A DNA stretch of 64,000 bases from Pseudoalteromonas sp. R3 (GCF_004014715.1 NZ_CP034835.1:186001-250000); one strand, 5' to 3'; positions 9,913 to 19,926 are shown, counted from the stretch's first letter. Notes: generated by a model not told the origin, from the sequence alone. Made by a program: numbers and translations.

Positions 9913-10548
9913 ATGGCATTAGGTCTAGTCGGTCGTAAAGTGGGTATGACACGCATCTTCACTGAAGATGGTGTATCTATCCCTGTGACAGTTATCGAAG
10001 CGACTCCTAACCGTGTTACTCAGATCAAATCTGACGCAACAGACGGTTATAACGCGCTTCAAGTTACTGCAGGCGAGAAAAAAGCAAGCCGTGTAAACAA
10101 ACCAGAAGCGGGTCACTTCGCTAAAGCTGGTGTTGAAGCGGGTCGCGGCCTGTGGGAATTCCGTCTTAACGGCGGTGAAGGTGAGTTTGAAGTAGGTGCT
10201 GAGCTTACTGTTGAGCTATTCAACGAAGTAAACAAAGTAGACGTTACTGGTACTTCAAAAGGTAAAGGTTTCCAAGGTGGTGTTAAGCGCTGGAATTTCA
10301 GCACGCAAGACGCTACTCACGGTAACTCTCTATCTCACCGTGCTCCTGGTTCAATCGGTCAAAACCAATCACCTGGTAAGGTGTTTAAAGGTAAGAAAAT
10401 GGCTGGTCAAATGGGTAATGTGCAAACAACTACTCAGAACCTAGAGCTAGTACGTGTTGACGCTGAGCGTAATCTGCTTTTAGTTAAAGGTGCAGTACCT
10501 GGCGCTATCGGCGGCGACGTTATCGTTAAACCAGCTGTTAAAGCTTAA
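9913..10548 (+). CDS. rplC: 50S ribosomal protein L3
   Basis: L3 is an early-assembling large-subunit protein near the peptidyl-transferase centre. 211 aa; [20 protein letters not shown] is typical, and the central [11 protein letters not shown] and later [19 protein letters not shown] segments are the conserved rRNA-binding extension, including the Gln that PrmB methylates in E. coli. It starts 28 bp after rpsJ with AGGA upstream. Confidence 0.99.
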   Translation: MALGLVGRKVGMTRIFTEDGVSIPVTVIEATPNRVTQIKSDATDGYNALQVTAGEKKASRVNKPEAGHFAKAGVEAGRGLWEFRLNGGEGEFEVGAELTVELFNEVNKVDVTGTSKGKGFQGGVKRWNFSTQDATHGNSLSHRAPGSIGQNQSPGKVFKGKKMAGQMGNVQTTTQNLELVRVDAERNLLLVKGAVPGAIGGDVIVKPAVKA

Positions 10549-10565
10549 GTCCTGGAGATTTAGTG

Positions 10566-11168
10566 ATGGAATTAGCAATTAAAGGCGCTGGTGCGCTTGA
10601 AGTTTCCGAAGCTACTTTTGGACGTGAGTTTAACGAAGCATTAGTACACCAAGTAGTTGTTGCTTTCGCAGCAGGTGCTCGTCAGGGTACTAAAGCTCAG
10701 AAGACACGTTCTGAAGTTGCTGGTGGTGGTAAAAAACCATTCCGCCAAAAAGGTACTGGCCGTGCACGTGCTGGTACAATCCGCAGCCCAATCTGGCGCA
10801 GCGGTGGTGTGAGCTTTGCAGCTAAGCCGCAAGATCACAGCCAAAAAGTTAACCGTAAGATGTATCGCGGTGCGATCAAGAGCATTCTTTCTGAGCTTGT
10901 TCGTCAAGATCGTCTAGTAGTTGTTGAAGAATTTGGTCTAGAAGCACCAAAGACTAAAGAACTAGTAGCTAAGCTTAAAGAGCTTGAGCTTAAAGACGTA
11001 CTAATCGTGACTGAAGAAGTAGATGAGAATCTATTCCTTTCTGCACGTAACCTGTACAAGGTTGACACGCGTGATGTAGCTGGCATCGACCCAGTAAGCC
11101 TAATCGCTTTCGATAAGGTACTGATTACTGCTGCTGCTGTTAAGCAACTTGAGGAGGCGCTAGCATGA
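10566..11168 (+). CDS. rplD: 50S ribosomal protein L4
   Basis: L4 lines the exit tunnel and, in enterobacteria, feedback-regulates this operon. 200 aa from the ATG at 10566, which has GGAG 8 nt upstream and matches the E. coli start; a GTG one codon earlier is also in frame. The tunnel loop is visible as [19 protein letters not shown]. The stop overlaps the rplW start (ATGA). Confidence 0.99.
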   Translation: MELAIKGAGALEVSEATFGREFNEALVHQVVVAFAAGARQGTKAQKTRSEVAGGGKKPFRQKGTGRARAGTIRSPIWRSGGVSFAAKPQDHSQKVNRKMYRGAIKSILSELVRQDRLVVVEEFGLEAPKTKELVAKLKELELKDVLIVTEEVDENLFLSARNLYKVDTRDVAGIDPVSLIAFDKVLITAAAVKQLEEALA

Positions 11169-11467
11169 TCCGTGAAGAACGTCTTTTAAAAGTAATCCTT
11201 GCTCCACACATCTCTGAGAAAAGCACCATCTCTGCTGAAGAGAACAACACGATTGTTTTCAAAGTAGTTAAAGATGCAAACAAAGCAGAAATCAAAGCTG
11301 CTGTTGAGAAGCTTTTCGAAGTAGAAGTAACTGGTGTTCGCACGCTAAATGTTAAGGGTAAAACTAAGCGTACAGGCATGCGTTTCGGCCGTCGTTCAGA
11401 CTGGAAGAAAGCCTACGTTACTCTTAAAGAAGGCAGCGAGCTAGACTTTGTCGGCGGCGCCGAGTAA
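11165..11467 (+). CDS. rplW: 50S ribosomal protein L23
   Basis: L23 sits at the polypeptide exit and docks trigger factor and SRP. 100 aa, with [14 protein letters not shown] at the start and the [14 protein letters not shown] loop. Its start overlaps the rplD stop by 4 bp, and a strong GAGGAGG ribosome site lies inside the end of rplD. Confidence 0.99.
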   Translation: MIREERLLKVILAPHISEKSTISAEENNTIVFKVVKDANKAEIKAAVEKLFEVEVTGVRTLNVKGKTKRTGMRFGRRSDWKKAYVTLKEGSELDFVGGAE

Positions 11468-11484
11468 TAAGGGGAGTTAGAATT

Positions 11485-12309
11485 ATGGCACTTCAAAAGT
11501 GTAAACCAACTTCTGCGGGTCGTCGTCACGTCGTTAAAGTGGTTAACCCTGATCTGCACAAGGGTAAGCCTTACGCTCCGCTATTAGAGAAAAACTCTAA
11601 ATCAGGTGGTCGTAACAACAACGGTCGTATCACGGTTCGTCACATCGGTGGTGGTCACAAGCAACACTACCGTTTAATCGACTTTAAACGCACCAAAGAT
11701 GGCATCCCAGCTAAAGTTGAGCGTCTAGAGTACGATCCTAACCGTAGCGCAAACATCGCTCTTGTATTATATGCAGACGGTGAGCGTCGTTACATCATTG
11801 CACCTAAAGGTGTTCAAGCAGGTGATGCAATCCAGTCTGGTGTTGATGCACCAATCAAAGCTGGTAACGCAATGCCTATGCGTAACATCCCAGTAGGTAC
11901 AACGGTACACAATGTTGAGCTTAAGCCTGGTAAAGGTGCTCAGATTGCCCGTTCTGCTGGTGCATATGTACAGATCCTAGCGCGTGAAGGCCAGTACGTG
12001 ACTCTACGTCTACGTTCAGGCGAAATGCGTAAAGTTGAAGCGGATTGTCGCGCAACTATCGGTGAAGTAGGTAACGCTGAACACATGCTTCGTTCACTAG
12101 GTAAAGCTGGTGCAACTCGCTGGCGTGGTGTTCGTCCTACAGTTCGTGGTGTTGCCATGAACCCGGTAGACCACCCACACGGTGGTGGTGAAGGTCGTAC
12201 ATCTGGTGGTCGTCACCCTGTGTCTCCATGGGGTAAGCCGACTAAAGGTGCTAAGACACGTAAGAACAAGCGTACTGATAAATTTATCGTACGTCGTCGT
12301 ACTAAGTAA
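11485..12309 (+). CDS. rplB: 50S ribosomal protein L2
   Basis: L2 binds 23S rRNA, is needed for subunit association and supports peptidyl transfer. 274 aa with the conserved [13 protein letters not shown] segment containing the essential His, and the basic tail [21 protein letters not shown] precedes the ATG. Confidence 0.99.
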   Translation: MALQKCKPTSAGRRHVVKVVNPDLHKGKPYAPLLEKNSKSGGRNNNGRITVRHIGGGHKQHYRLIDFKRTKDGIPAKVERLEYDPNRSANIALVLYADGERRYIIAPKGVQAGDAIQSGVDAPIKAGNAMPMRNIPVGTTVHNVELKPGKGAQIARSAGAYVQILAREGQYVTLRLRSGEMRKVEADCRATIGEVGNAEHMLRSLGKAGATRWRGVRPTVRGVAMNPVDHPHGGGEGRTSGGRHPVSPWGKPTKGAKTRKNKRTDKFIVRRRTK

Positions 12310-12316
12310 TAGTTGA

Positions 12317-12604
<288 letters not shown>

Positions 12605-12616
12605 TCGGAGGGTATG

Positions 12617-12949
12617 ATGGAAGCATTAGCTAAACACAAATTCGCCTCTGGTTCGGCGCAAAAAGCACGTCTAGTTGCAGATCAGATCCGCGGACTTCCG
12701 GTTGATCGCGCGCTAGAAATCCTAGCGTACAGCCCAAAGAAAGCGGCTGTATTAGTTAAGAAAGTACTTGAGTCTGCTATCGCTAACGCGGAGCACAACG
12801 AAGGTGCTGACATTGATGAGCTTAAAGTGGCTAAAGTATTTGTAGACGAAGGTCCTACAATGAAACGTATTATGCCACGTGCTAAAGGACGCGCTGACCG
12901 CATCCTTAAGCGTTCAAGCCACATCACTGTTGTGGTTTCAGATAGCTAG
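12617..12949 (+). CDS. rplV: 50S ribosomal protein L22
   Basis: L22 is a tunnel-wall protein whose hairpin loop is a known macrolide-resistance site. 110 aa from the ATG at 12617; an ATG at 12614 is in frame but sits too close to the GGAGGG ribosome site. The core [20 protein letters not shown] and the hairpin [15 protein letters not shown] are intact. Confidence 0.98.
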   Translation: MEALAKHKFASGSAQKARLVADQIRGLPVDRALEILAYSPKKAAVLVKKVLESAIANAEHNEGADIDELKVAKVFVDEGPTMKRIMPRAKGRADRILKRSSHITVVVSDS

Positions 12950-12961
12950 GAGATATAAGTA

Positions 12962-13663
12962 ATGGGACAAAAAGTTCATCCTACTGGTATTCGCCTAGGT
13001 ATCTCTAAACCTTGGGTTTCTACCTGGTACGCGAATTCAAAAGATTTCTCTGAGCAGCTTTTTGGTGATCACAAAGTGCGTCAATACCTTACTAAGGAAT
13101 TGAAAAACGCTTCTGTGTCTAAAATCGTTATTGAGCGTCCAGCTAAATCTATCCGTGTAACAATTCACACAGCTCGTCCTGGTGTTGTTATCGGTAAAAA
13201 AGGTGAAGATGTTGAAAAGCTTCGCCACGCTGTAACTAAGCTTGCTGGTGTACCTGCGCAAATCAACATCGCAGAAGTACGTAAGCCAGAGCTTGATGCA
13301 CAACTAGTTGCTGACGGTATCTCTTCACAGCTAGAGCGTCGTGTAATGTTCCGTCGTGCTATGAAGCGCGCGGTACAGAACGCAATGCGTCTGGGTGCAA
13401 AGGGTATCAAAGTTGAAGTTAGCGGCCGTCTTGGCGGTGCTGAAATCGCACGTTCTGAGTGGTACCGTGAAGGTCGTGTACCTCTACACACTCTACGTGC
13501 TGACATCGACTACGCAACTTCTGAAGCTTTGACCACTTACGGTATCATCGGTGTTAAAGTTTGGATCTTCAAAGGCGAAGTTATCGGTGGTCTTCCACTG
13601 AAACAAGAAGCTGAGAAGCCAGCCAAGCGCGCTCCGAAGAAAGCTAAAAAAAGTGCTAAGTAA
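12962..13663 (+). CDS. rpsC: 30S ribosomal protein S3
   Basis: S3 forms part of the mRNA entry channel. 233 aa; [18 protein letters not shown] start, KH-domain GXXG seen as [10 protein letters not shown], and the C-terminal [20 protein letters not shown]. The lysine-rich tail ([15 protein letters not shown]) is usual for marine relatives. Confidence 0.99.
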   Translation: MGQKVHPTGIRLGISKPWVSTWYANSKDFSEQLFGDHKVRQYLTKELKNASVSKIVIERPAKSIRVTIHTARPGVVIGKKGEDVEKLRHAVTKLAGVPAQINIAEVRKPELDAQLVADGISSQLERRVMFRRAMKRAVQNAMRLGAKGIKVEVSGRLGGAEIARSEWYREGRVPLHTLRADIDYATSEALTTYGIIGVKVWIFKGEVIGGLPLKQEAEKPAKRAPKKAKKSAK

Positions 13664-13676
13664 GAGGTAGCGACTA

Positions 13677-14090
13677 ATGTTACAGCCAAAACGTACAAAA
13701 TTCCGTAAAGTGCACAAAGGCCGCAACCGTGGTCTTGCAACTAGCGGTAATAAAGTTAGCTTCGGTTCTTTCGGCTTGAAAGCGACTGGCCGTGGCCGTA
13801 TGACTGCTCGTCAAATCGAAGCAGCTCGTCGTGCTATGACACGTCACATCAAGCGTCAAGGTAAAATCTGGATCCGTGTGTTCCCAGATAAGCCAATTAC
13901 AGAAAAGCCGCTTGAAGTTCGTATGGGTAAAGGTAAAGGTTCTGTTGAATACTGGGTTGCTGAAATTCAGCCTGGTAAAGTACTTTACGAGATGGAAGGT
14001 GTTTCAGAAGAGCTTGCTCGCGAAGCATTCAACCTAGCTGCTCGTAAATTACCTTTCAAAACCACTTTTGTAACTCGGACGGTAATGTAA
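13677..14090 (+). CDS. rplP: 50S ribosomal protein L16
   Basis: L16 helps shape the A site of the large subunit. 137 aa starting [19 protein letters not shown], with the [20 protein letters not shown] core. The Arg hydroxylated by YcfD in E. coli lies in the conserved C-terminal half. The stop directly abuts the rpmC ATG. Confidence 0.99.
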   Translation: MLQPKRTKFRKVHKGRNRGLATSGNKVSFGSFGLKATGRGRMTARQIEAARRAMTRHIKRQGKIWIRVFPDKPITEKPLEVRMGKGKGSVEYWVAEIQPGKVLYEMEGVSEELAREAFNLAARKLPFKTTFVTRTVM

Positions 14091-14282
14091 ATGAAAGCTA
14101 GCGAACTTAAAGACAAAAGCGTAGAAGAGCTAAATGCTGAACTTCTAGAGCTTCTGCGTGAGCAGTTCAACCTGCGCATGCAAGCGAGCACTGGTCAGCT
14201 GGCTCAGACTCACGAGCTGAAAAAAGTACGTCGCAATATTGCGCGTGTTAAAACGGTTATCAACCAGAAGGCAGGTGCATAA
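14091..14282 (+). CDS. rpmC: 50S ribosomal protein L29
   Basis: L29 is a small helical protein near the tunnel exit. 63 aa ([35 protein letters not shown]). It abuts rplP and overlaps rpsQ by one base (TAATG), so translation is probably coupled. Confidence 0.98.
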   Translation: MKASELKDKSVEELNAELLELLREQFNLRMQASTGQLAQTHELKKVRRNIARVKTVINQKAGA

Positions 14283-14539
14283 TGAGCGATAAGATCCGTA
14301 CTCTTCAAGGTCGTGTAGTTAGCGACAAAATGGACAAGTCAATCGTTGTTGCTATCGAGCGTCAGGTTAAGCACCCGATCTACGGTAAATTCATCAAGCG
14401 TACAACTAAGTTGCACGCACACGATGAGAGCAACACTGCGCAAGCAGGTGATACTGTGACTATCCGTGAATGTGCACCGATCTCTAAGAAAAAATCTTGG
14501 ACTTTGGTAGACGTTCTGGTTCGTCCTAAGAAAGCTTAA
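14282..14539 (+). CDS. rpsQ: 30S ribosomal protein S17
   Basis: S17 is a primary binder of 16S rRNA. 85 aa with the family start [20 protein letters not shown] and an intact C-terminus ([17 protein letters not shown]). This is the last gene of the operon here, as in E. coli, but no rplN/spc operon follows. Its last 19 codons and the 3' flank are repeated four more times downstream (see the repeat entry), the only oddity of this gene. Confidence 0.99.
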   Translation: MSDKIRTLQGRVVSDKMDKSIVVAIERQVKHPIYGKFIKRTTKLHAHDESNTAQAGDTVTIRECAPISKKKSWTLVDVLVRPKKA

Positions 14540-14562
14540 TTTTTATTAATTAAGTTTGTCTT

Positions 14563-14592
14563 AAAAGCCCCGGCCTTTTGGTCGGGGCTTTT
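14563..14592 (+). terminator. S10 operon intrinsic terminator (unit 1)
   Basis: A nine-pair stem GCCCCGGCC/GGTCGGGGC (one G-U) with loop TTTTG, flanked by AAAA and TTTT, so it can work on both strands. It sits 24 bp after the rpsQ stop. Confidence 0.92.
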
Positions 14593-14750
14593 GCGTTTGG
14601 GGCGGTCAGGTTATTTTTGGGGTCGTCTGAATAGGGCGACACTCCGTGAATGTGCGTCACCACCAAAACCCCTAAGAAAAAATCTTGGACTTTGGTAGAC
14701 GTTCTGGTTCGTCCTAAGAAAGCTTAATTTTTATTAATTAAGTTTGTCTT

Positions 14751-14780
14751 AAAAGCCCCGGCCTTTTGGTCGGGGCTTTT
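14751..14780 (+). terminator. duplicated S10 terminator (unit 2)
   Basis: Base-for-base the same hairpin as unit 1, 188 bp downstream. Confidence 0.88.
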
Positions 14781-14937
14781 GCGTTTGGGGCGGTCAGGTT
14801 ATTTTTGGGGTCGTCTGAATAGGGCGACACTCCGTGAATGTGCGTCACCACCAAAACCCCTAAGAAAAATCTTGGACTTTGGTAGACGTTCTGGTTCGTC
14901 CTAAGAAAGCTTAATTTTTATTAATTAAGTTTGTCTT

Positions 14938-14967
14938 AAAAGCCCCGGCCTTTTGGTCGGGGCTTTT
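14938..14967 (+). terminator. duplicated S10 terminator (unit 3)
   Basis: Same hairpin again, 187 bp after unit 2. Confidence 0.88.
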
Positions 14968-15132
14968 GCGTTTGGGGCGGTCAGGTTATTTTTGGGGTCG
15001 TCTGAATAGGGCGACACTCCGTGAATGTGCGTCACCACCAAAACCCCCTAAGAAAAAATCTTGGACTTTGGTAGACGTTTTGGTTCGTCCTAAGAAAGCT
15101 TAATTTTAGTTTTTAACTAAATTAAACTTTTG

Positions 15133-15162
15133 AAAAGCCCCGGCCTTTTGGCTGGGGCTTTT
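15133..15162 (+). terminator. duplicated S10 terminator (unit 4, variant)
   Basis: Same stem, but the right arm reads GGCTGGGGC, so the single G-U pair has moved one position. The stem is preserved although the surrounding AT-rich flank has diverged. Confidence 0.88.
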
Positions 15163-15300
15163 GCGTTTGGGGCACTCAGACTGTTCAGAAGGGTTTGCTG
15201 AATAGCGCGACGTTTCATGAATGTGCAGCATCCAAAACCTTCTAAGAAAACATCCTGGACTTTGGTAGACGTTCTGGTTCGTCCTAAGAAAGCTTAATTT

Positions 15301-15513
15301 TAGTCTGCAAATGTTCCTATTTCAGCCGTTTTCGATTACTCTTCTGCGTTTTCGATTCTGGTCCATTTGGTTGTATTCTGTGGGAGCTTGTTGTGATGGG
15401 TGGTTGCCCTCAGGTAAGCGTCGTCTGCAGTAGTTGTGGGACCAGTCTCTTTCCAAAATTTAAACCAGCTTGTCATGCATGGCGCATGTTGCAGCAGTGG
15501 GCTAGGTAGTTAA
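15301..15513. other. non-coding stretch after the rpsQ-tail array
   Basis: Between the last array copy and the lipoprotein gene I see no ORF, RNA or convincing promoter. The only pattern is a short direct repeat of GTTTTCGATT, twice within about 30 bp near 15330-15360. Confidence 0.5.
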
Positions 15514-16389
15514 ATGAAGAATAGATTAATTCAATGGTTGTGGCCGCTGGCTTTGTTGGGTGGGTGTGAAATGGTTAGGGTTGCCCAAGACACGACCATA
15601 GAGTTGCCTGTTGCATTGCAGCAGGCGGAGCACATGCGCTTTGCAAATCCCAGCGCAATTTTTAGTGATGAAAATCAGTTTACTGGTGAGTTTGAGTTCA
15701 CAAACAGCGAGATCGGTTCCTGGGCGCAGGAGCGTGAAAAAATAAATGAGGAGTTTGAGCGCTCTGGCCTGATGGACTTTTTGCTGTTTGGTGATGCGAT
15801 ATCCTATATCAAAAGAGAATTTCTGGTGACTGCATCTCGAACCTTTTCTTTCGAGTTGATGGCTCAGGGGGCGCTGAAGGGGCGGTCCAGCTGCGGTATC
15901 TTTGCATTGTCTAATAAAACGGAAACAACTCGTCATGAAGTGCATTACGACATCCGTTCTTCTTTCAATGGTTATGACAGGCGTGATAAAACAGAATTGC
16001 TGTGTACTATCCAACAGGGAGGTACATCCTGGCAGCTGCGCCTGAAGGCGGCTGAAGAGAAAGCTGTGCAGGTTGAATTAACATCGCAGGATATGAGTTA
16101 CACGGTTCAGCTTATTAACCGGGCATACGCTATATTTCCGGGTGAAGCGGGCCCTGAGCACAGAGAGTTGCCTAGCTGGGCATCCATAAACGCGGGGTTG
16201 CTTTTCAGTGATGCAGATAAGCAGGCGCTTGCTGCATATTCATTTGTCGGCGACCAAAAGATCTGGCTCAGTCAAGCGCTGTCAGACTCGCAGCGGGAAC
16301 TGCTGCTGAGTGTAGCGTATAGTTTGGCAATGTTTCACTGGTATGACGGTGATTGGCAACCAATGCCCCAGAGACTGATGATGCGTTAG
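15514..16389 (+). CDS. predicted lipoprotein of unknown function
   Basis: A 291-aa protein with a short basic N-terminus, a hydrophobic stretch and the lipobox LLGGC, predicting lipidation at Cys18. The mature part is mixed alpha/beta and mostly hydrophilic, with two later Cys (RSSCGIF and ELLCTIQ) that could form a disulfide. I recognise no domain. It lies alone between the rpsQ-tail array and a chemoreceptor gene 130 bp downstream. Export to the periplasm or outer membrane follows from the lipobox; function is unknown. Confidence 0.8.
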   Translation: MKNRLIQWLWPLALLGGCEMVRVAQDTTIELPVALQQAEHMRFANPSAIFSDENQFTGEFEFTNSEIGSWAQEREKINEEFERSGLMDFLLFGDAISYIKREFLVTASRTFSFELMAQGALKGRSSCGIFALSNKTETTRHEVHYDIRSSFNGYDRRDKTELLCTIQQGGTSWQLRLKAAEEKAVQVELTSQDMSYTVQLINRAYAIFPGEAGPEHRELPSWASINAGLLFSDADKQALAAYSFVGDQKIWLSQALSDSQRELLLSVAYSLAMFHWYDGDWQPMPQRLMMR

Positions 16390-16519
16390 TGTGATTGATG
16401 CAGTGCTTGGGTGACAATGCAATACATTAGCGCAATATACTCTGCAAACTTTGCCTATCAGAGCAATACTTTACTATATTGTTTTGATGGAAGATCTTTT
16501 GATTTTGGCAAGGTAAGTT

Positions 16520-18397
16520 ATGAAGCTCAAGCAGCTCTTGGTACTTTCTCTGATCACCGCAACGATATTGCCCTTACTCATCGTTACTCTTGTATTCGCA
16601 ACCACGATCAGTGCCTTTTTAACTGAGAAGGTTGAGCAATCCGAAATCCCCACCGTACTCAAACAAATAAAGTATGCGGTTGAGCTTGATATCTATTCGT
16701 CCATCGCCCCATCAAGAGCGCTGGCAAAGAGTGAATTTATCAAAGCCTGGGTGGCCAATGGGGAAGCGCAAGAAGACCTTACCATGATCGTCCGGGAGCT
16801 GGGCACAGTGAAGCATGTGAACAATAGTAATACTGCTTTTATTGTTTCAGCAGTCAGCAGAAATTACTACACTCCTGCGGGTATTGTAAGGAGAGTGGAA
16901 CCGGATAAGGAGCCATGGCTGGATATTTTTATCAATTCTGGTGCCGAATATGAAATTTCCATTGATGTAGACAAGTCGTCCACCGAAGCGACCGCTTTTA
17001 TCAATTATGCCATTGAAGACAAAGGCCGCAGAGTGGGTTTAGCTGGGGTGGGGCAGTCACTGGGTGCGATGACCGAGTTAATAAGCTCATACAAAATTGG
17101 TGAATCTGGGATCGTCTTTTTAGTGGATGCCGATAATACAATCCAAATCCACCCTGACAGATCTGCTGTGGGCAGCAAGGTGGATATTACCGCTTTAGCT
17201 GGCAATGTGGTGTCGGAGGAAGTCAATGATAAGACCGTGGTGCGATCGGCAATAAAGCTGGACTCATTAGACTGGTATGTGGTTGTGGAAATTCCAGAAG
17301 AGGAAATGTTTTCAGCAATCAACACTGCAATTATGACGAACATTGTGATTGGCTTTGTGATTGCTGTGATAGGCCTGTTTGGTGCAAATCTGCTTGCGAA
17401 TCGGATATTCAAGCCAATAGAAGTGATCTCAGATGCGGTAACAGAACTATCTGGCAAGGGTGGGGATCTCACTGCTCGGCTGAGGGTTGAGCAAAACAAT
17501 GAAGTTGGCTTCCTGGGAAAACAGATTGATATCTTTTTGGATCAATTGCACGAGATGTTTAAAAGTGTTTCTGAGACGGCCAAACACGTAGAAGGAACGG
17601 CTGCTGAGGTATATCAGAATGTAAAGCATGTCCATGGTCTGTCTGAGCAACAGTCATCCAGTACAGACTCTGTTGCAGCAGCAGTTGAGCAGATGAATAT
17701 GACGGTCTCAGATATATCAAATAACGCGCAGGACGCCTCTCAAGTAGCGTCGGATACAGAGGGCAATGCTCAGGTAAGTCTCAAGATTGTATCGGATACC
17801 ATAGGTCATATGGCTGAACTGGAGTCGATAATGAGTAACTCCGTACTCTCTGTTAATCAACTCTCTAAAGAAATTGAATCAATCTCAGGTGTCCTGGAGG
17901 TAATTCGAGGGGTCTCTGAGCAAACTAATCTGCTGGCCCTCAATGCGGCTATAGAGGCGGCGCGGGCGGGCGAACAGGGACGAGGTTTTGCGGTGGTAGC
18001 GGATGAAGTACGTAATCTGGCGAAGCGCACCGCAGAGTCGACGGAAGAAATCAATGGCATGATCAATTCCCTGAATGCCACTGCAACCGAGACGGTGAAC
18101 ACCATCACACATGGCAGCGACGGGACCCATAAAACATCTCAGCTCTTATCTGAGTGTGGTAAGTCGTTACGAGAGATCTCTGAGCACATAGTCAGGCTGT
18201 CAGAAATGAATATTCAAATTGCCACTGCAACCAAGGAGCAATCAGCTGCAACCAGAGATATCAGCCAGAATGTCACGGTAATATCAGACACGGCCAGGCA
18301 GACAAAAGCGGCGATGGAGCAGACCTATCAGTTTTGTAATGACCTAGACGGTGAAGCTAAATCTCTCTCGGGCACCATAGGTAAGTTCAAGCTATAA
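16520..18397 (+). CDS. methyl-accepting chemotaxis protein (dCache-type sensor)
   Basis: A 625-aa transmembrane chemoreceptor. TM1 is at about 7-30, a periplasmic sensor at about 35-268 with double-Cache character ([20 protein letters not shown]), TM2 at about 270-293, then HAMP and a long coiled-coil signalling domain. The hairpin tip is canonical ([20 protein letters not shown], about 465-490). The ligand is not predictable: the R-x-W amino-acid motif of dCache_1AA sensors is not seen. The ATG has AAGG upstream. Readthrough into convergent hemN is probably stopped by the hairpin at 18449-18472. Confidence 0.92.
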   Translation: MKLKQLLVLSLITATILPLLIVTLVFATTISAFLTEKVEQSEIPTVLKQIKYAVELDIYSSIAPSRALAKSEFIKAWVANGEAQEDLTMIVRELGTVKHVNNSNTAFIVSAVSRNYYTPAGIVRRVEPDKEPWLDIFINSGAEYEISIDVDKSSTEATAFINYAIEDKGRRVGLAGVGQSLGAMTELISSYKIGESGIVFLVDADNTIQIHPDRSAVGSKVDITALAGNVVSEEVNDKTVVRSAIKLDSLDWYVVVEIPEEEMFSAINTAIMTNIVIGFVIAVIGLFGANLLANRIFKPIEVISDAVTELSGKGGDLTARLRVEQNNEVGFLGKQIDIFLDQLHEMFKSVSETAKHVEGTAAEVYQNVKHVHGLSEQQSSSTDSVAAAVEQMNMTVSDISNNAQDASQVASDTEGNAQVSLKIVSDTIGHMAELESIMSNSVLSVNQLSKEIESISGVLEVIRGVSEQTNLLALNAAIEAARAGEQGRGFAVVADEVRNLAKRTAESTEEINGMINSLNATATETVNTITHGSDGTHKTSQLLSECGKSLREISEHIVRLSEMNIQIATATKEQSAATRDISQNVTVISDTARQTKAAMEQTYQFCNDLDGEAKSLSGTIGKFKL

Positions 18398-18442
18398 CGA
18401 CAATAAGGCTGGCAGTATTAAACTGCTCAGCCGTTGTTAGAA

Positions 18443-19813
18443 TCAAATCACCCGTGAAAAGCGGGTGTTTTTGATCTGCTGCTGCAGGTAGGCATCAAAA
18501 CACATGCAGATAATGCGAATAAACAGGTTGCCTCTGGCCGTGACTTCTATGCGTTGCTCGCTGAGTTCAACCAACCCATCGTCCGCCAGTGGCTGAAGCG
18601 CAACCAGGGCATCTGCGAAATAGTCATCAAAGTCGATGTCATATTCCGAGGCAAAGGCGCCTTTGTCGAGCTCAAAGTGGCAGATCAGCTGTTTGATGGC
18701 CGCAGCGCGAATTTCGTCCTCCCGGGTTAGCTTTATGCCCTTATGAATGGCGCTATGGCGCTCAGTCACAGCCTGATAGTAAGGCTTCAGGTCTTTTTCA
18801 TTTTGTAAAATGGCATTGCCAATTTGTGATATGGACGACACGCCCAGACCCAGAAGGTCGCAGTTACCATGGGTGGTGTAGCCCTGGAAATTGCGGTGCA
18901 GGTGATTGTGTCGCTGAGCCACAGCCAGTTCATCATCGGTTTTTGCAAAATGGTCCATGCCAATAAACTGATAGCCTGCGGCGGTCATCTGTTCCAGTGT
19001 TTGCTTAAAGATCGCCAGCTTTTCTTTTGGTCCCGGCATATCGGCGTCTTTGAGCTTACGTTGTGCCGCAAAGCGCTCTGGTAAATGGGCATAGTTGAAT
19101 ACCGACACCCGATCTGGGCCTAACTCAATCAGCTGCGCGATGGTGTCACGATAGGATGCAACGCTCTGATGGGGCAGGCCGTAAATCATGTCCATATTAA
19201 TAGACTTAAATCCCAGCTCGCGAGCTTGTTTCAGTAATGCCAGTACTTCGTCAATTTGTTGCGGTCGATTGACTGCTGCCTGCACCCGATCGTTAAAATC
19301 CTGCACCCCAAATGAGACCCGGTTAAAACCGAGCGTTTTCAGCGCCGGCAGCATGTCGTCGGCCAGTGATCTGGGGTCAATTTCAATGCCGCGCTGGGCA
19401 TCCGCTGTAAAAGTGAAATGTTGTTCTAACATAGTGATCAGGCGCGTCATTTGCGCCGTGGTCAGAAAGGTCGGTGTACCACCTCCCAGGTGCAATTGTT
19501 CAACCTGATACGCTTTAAACAAAGGGGCCTGAGCCGCGATTTCCTGTTCCAGGTGATCGAGATAGACATCGGCTTTAGACTGGTGGCGGGTGATGATCTT
19601 ATTACACCCACAGTAATAGCAAAGCTGGTGACAAAACGGAATATGAATATATAGAGAGAGCGCACGGGTTTCTGAATGGGTGATGGCATCAACCAGATCG
19701 GCCTGTGAGTAACCCGACTCCAGCGACAGGGCCGTTGGATAAGACGTATATCTGGGGCCTGAGATATTGTACTTGTTGATAAGGGAATCATCCCACTGAG
19801 GTAATTTAATCAC
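18443..19813 (-). CDS. hemN: oxygen-independent coproporphyrinogen III oxidase
   Basis: HemN is a radical-SAM enzyme that decarboxylates coproporphyrinogen III to protoporphyrinogen IX without oxygen, in haem synthesis. 456 aa (E. coli 457). The cluster motif is CHQLCYYCGC (CX3CX2CXC) near residue 60, preceded by YIHIPF, then LGGGTPTFL and GIEIDPR. An FNR-like box lies 60-70 bp upstream of the ATG, consistent with the low-oxygen induction known for hemN. It follows two chemoreceptor genes on the same strand but has its own upstream gap. Confidence 0.96.
   Translation of the reverse strand: MIKLPQWDDSLINKYNISGPRYTSYPTALSLESGYSQADLVDAITHSETRALSLYIHIPFCHQLCYYCGCNKIITRHQSKADVYLDHLEQEIAAQAPLFKAYQVEQLHLGGGTPTFLTTAQMTRLITMLEQHFTFTADAQRGIEIDPRSLADDMLPALKTLGFNRVSFGVQDFNDRVQAAVNRPQQIDEVLALLKQARELGFKSINMDMIYGLPHQSVASYRDTIAQLIELGPDRVSVFNYAHLPERFAAQRKLKDADMPGPKEKLAIFKQTLEQMTAAGYQFIGMDHFAKTDDELAVAQRHNHLHRNFQGYTTHGNCDLLGLGVSSISQIGNAILQNEKDLKPYYQAVTERHSAIHKGIKLTREDEIRAAAIKQLICHFELDKGAFASEYDIDFDDYFADALVALQPLADDGLVELSEQRIEVTARGNLFIRIICMCFDAYLQQQIKNTRFSRVI
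18449..18472 (+). terminator. intrinsic terminator of the chemoreceptor gene, inside the hemN 3' end
   Basis: Stem CACCCG/CGGGTG with a 7-nt loop followed by five T residues on the + strand, 52 bp after the receptor stop. It overlaps the last hemN codons on the opposite strand. Confidence 0.65.
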
Positions 19814-19871
19814 GATCGCACTCTCTTTGCTATTGAGGGGCTCAGTGTAAGCAAAGTTGCGCTTTGGGGCG

Positions 19872-19885
19872 TTGATCTAAAGCAA
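19872..19885. promoter_or_regulatory. FNR/Anr-type box upstream of hemN
   Basis: TTGAT-N4-AGCAA matches the FNR consensus TTGAT-N4-ATCAA at nine of ten fixed positions. It lies 59-72 bp upstream of the hemN start, in the short gap after the preceding receptor gene. FNR/Anr control of hemN is established in E. coli and Pseudomonas; here it is inferred from the site. Confidence 0.6.
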
Positions 19886-19926
19886 AAGGAGGTGCGGACG
19901 GTCGAAACACCCGCACACTGTGTATA

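Larger units (their letters stand above)
14463..15300 (+). repeat. tandem array of five rpsQ 3'-end plus terminator units
   Basis: The rpsQ tail (codons for [20 protein letters not shown]), its AT-rich flank and its terminator recur in tandem. The anchor CTTGGACTTTGG (CCTGGACTTTGG in the last copy) starts at 14496 (genuine gene), 14684, 14871, 15060 and 15254: spacings 188, 187, 189 and 194 bp. Tail fragments after the gene lie at 14671-14727, 14859-14914, 15047-15103 and 15238-15297. The first four copies carry the terminator hairpin; the fifth ends at TTAATTTTAG and then diverges. Units 1-3 are nearly identical; copy 3 lacks one A and copy 4 has an extra C and one synonymous change. The flank between 4 and 5 is the most diverged. 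Units lack ribosome sites; this is duplicated operon-end DNA, not a CRISPR. Confidence 0.95.

Noticed and set aside
14463..15300. CRISPR-like array of regular repeats
   Set aside because: The unit is about 188 bp, derives from rpsQ and its terminator, and has no spacers of uniform size or cas genes nearby.
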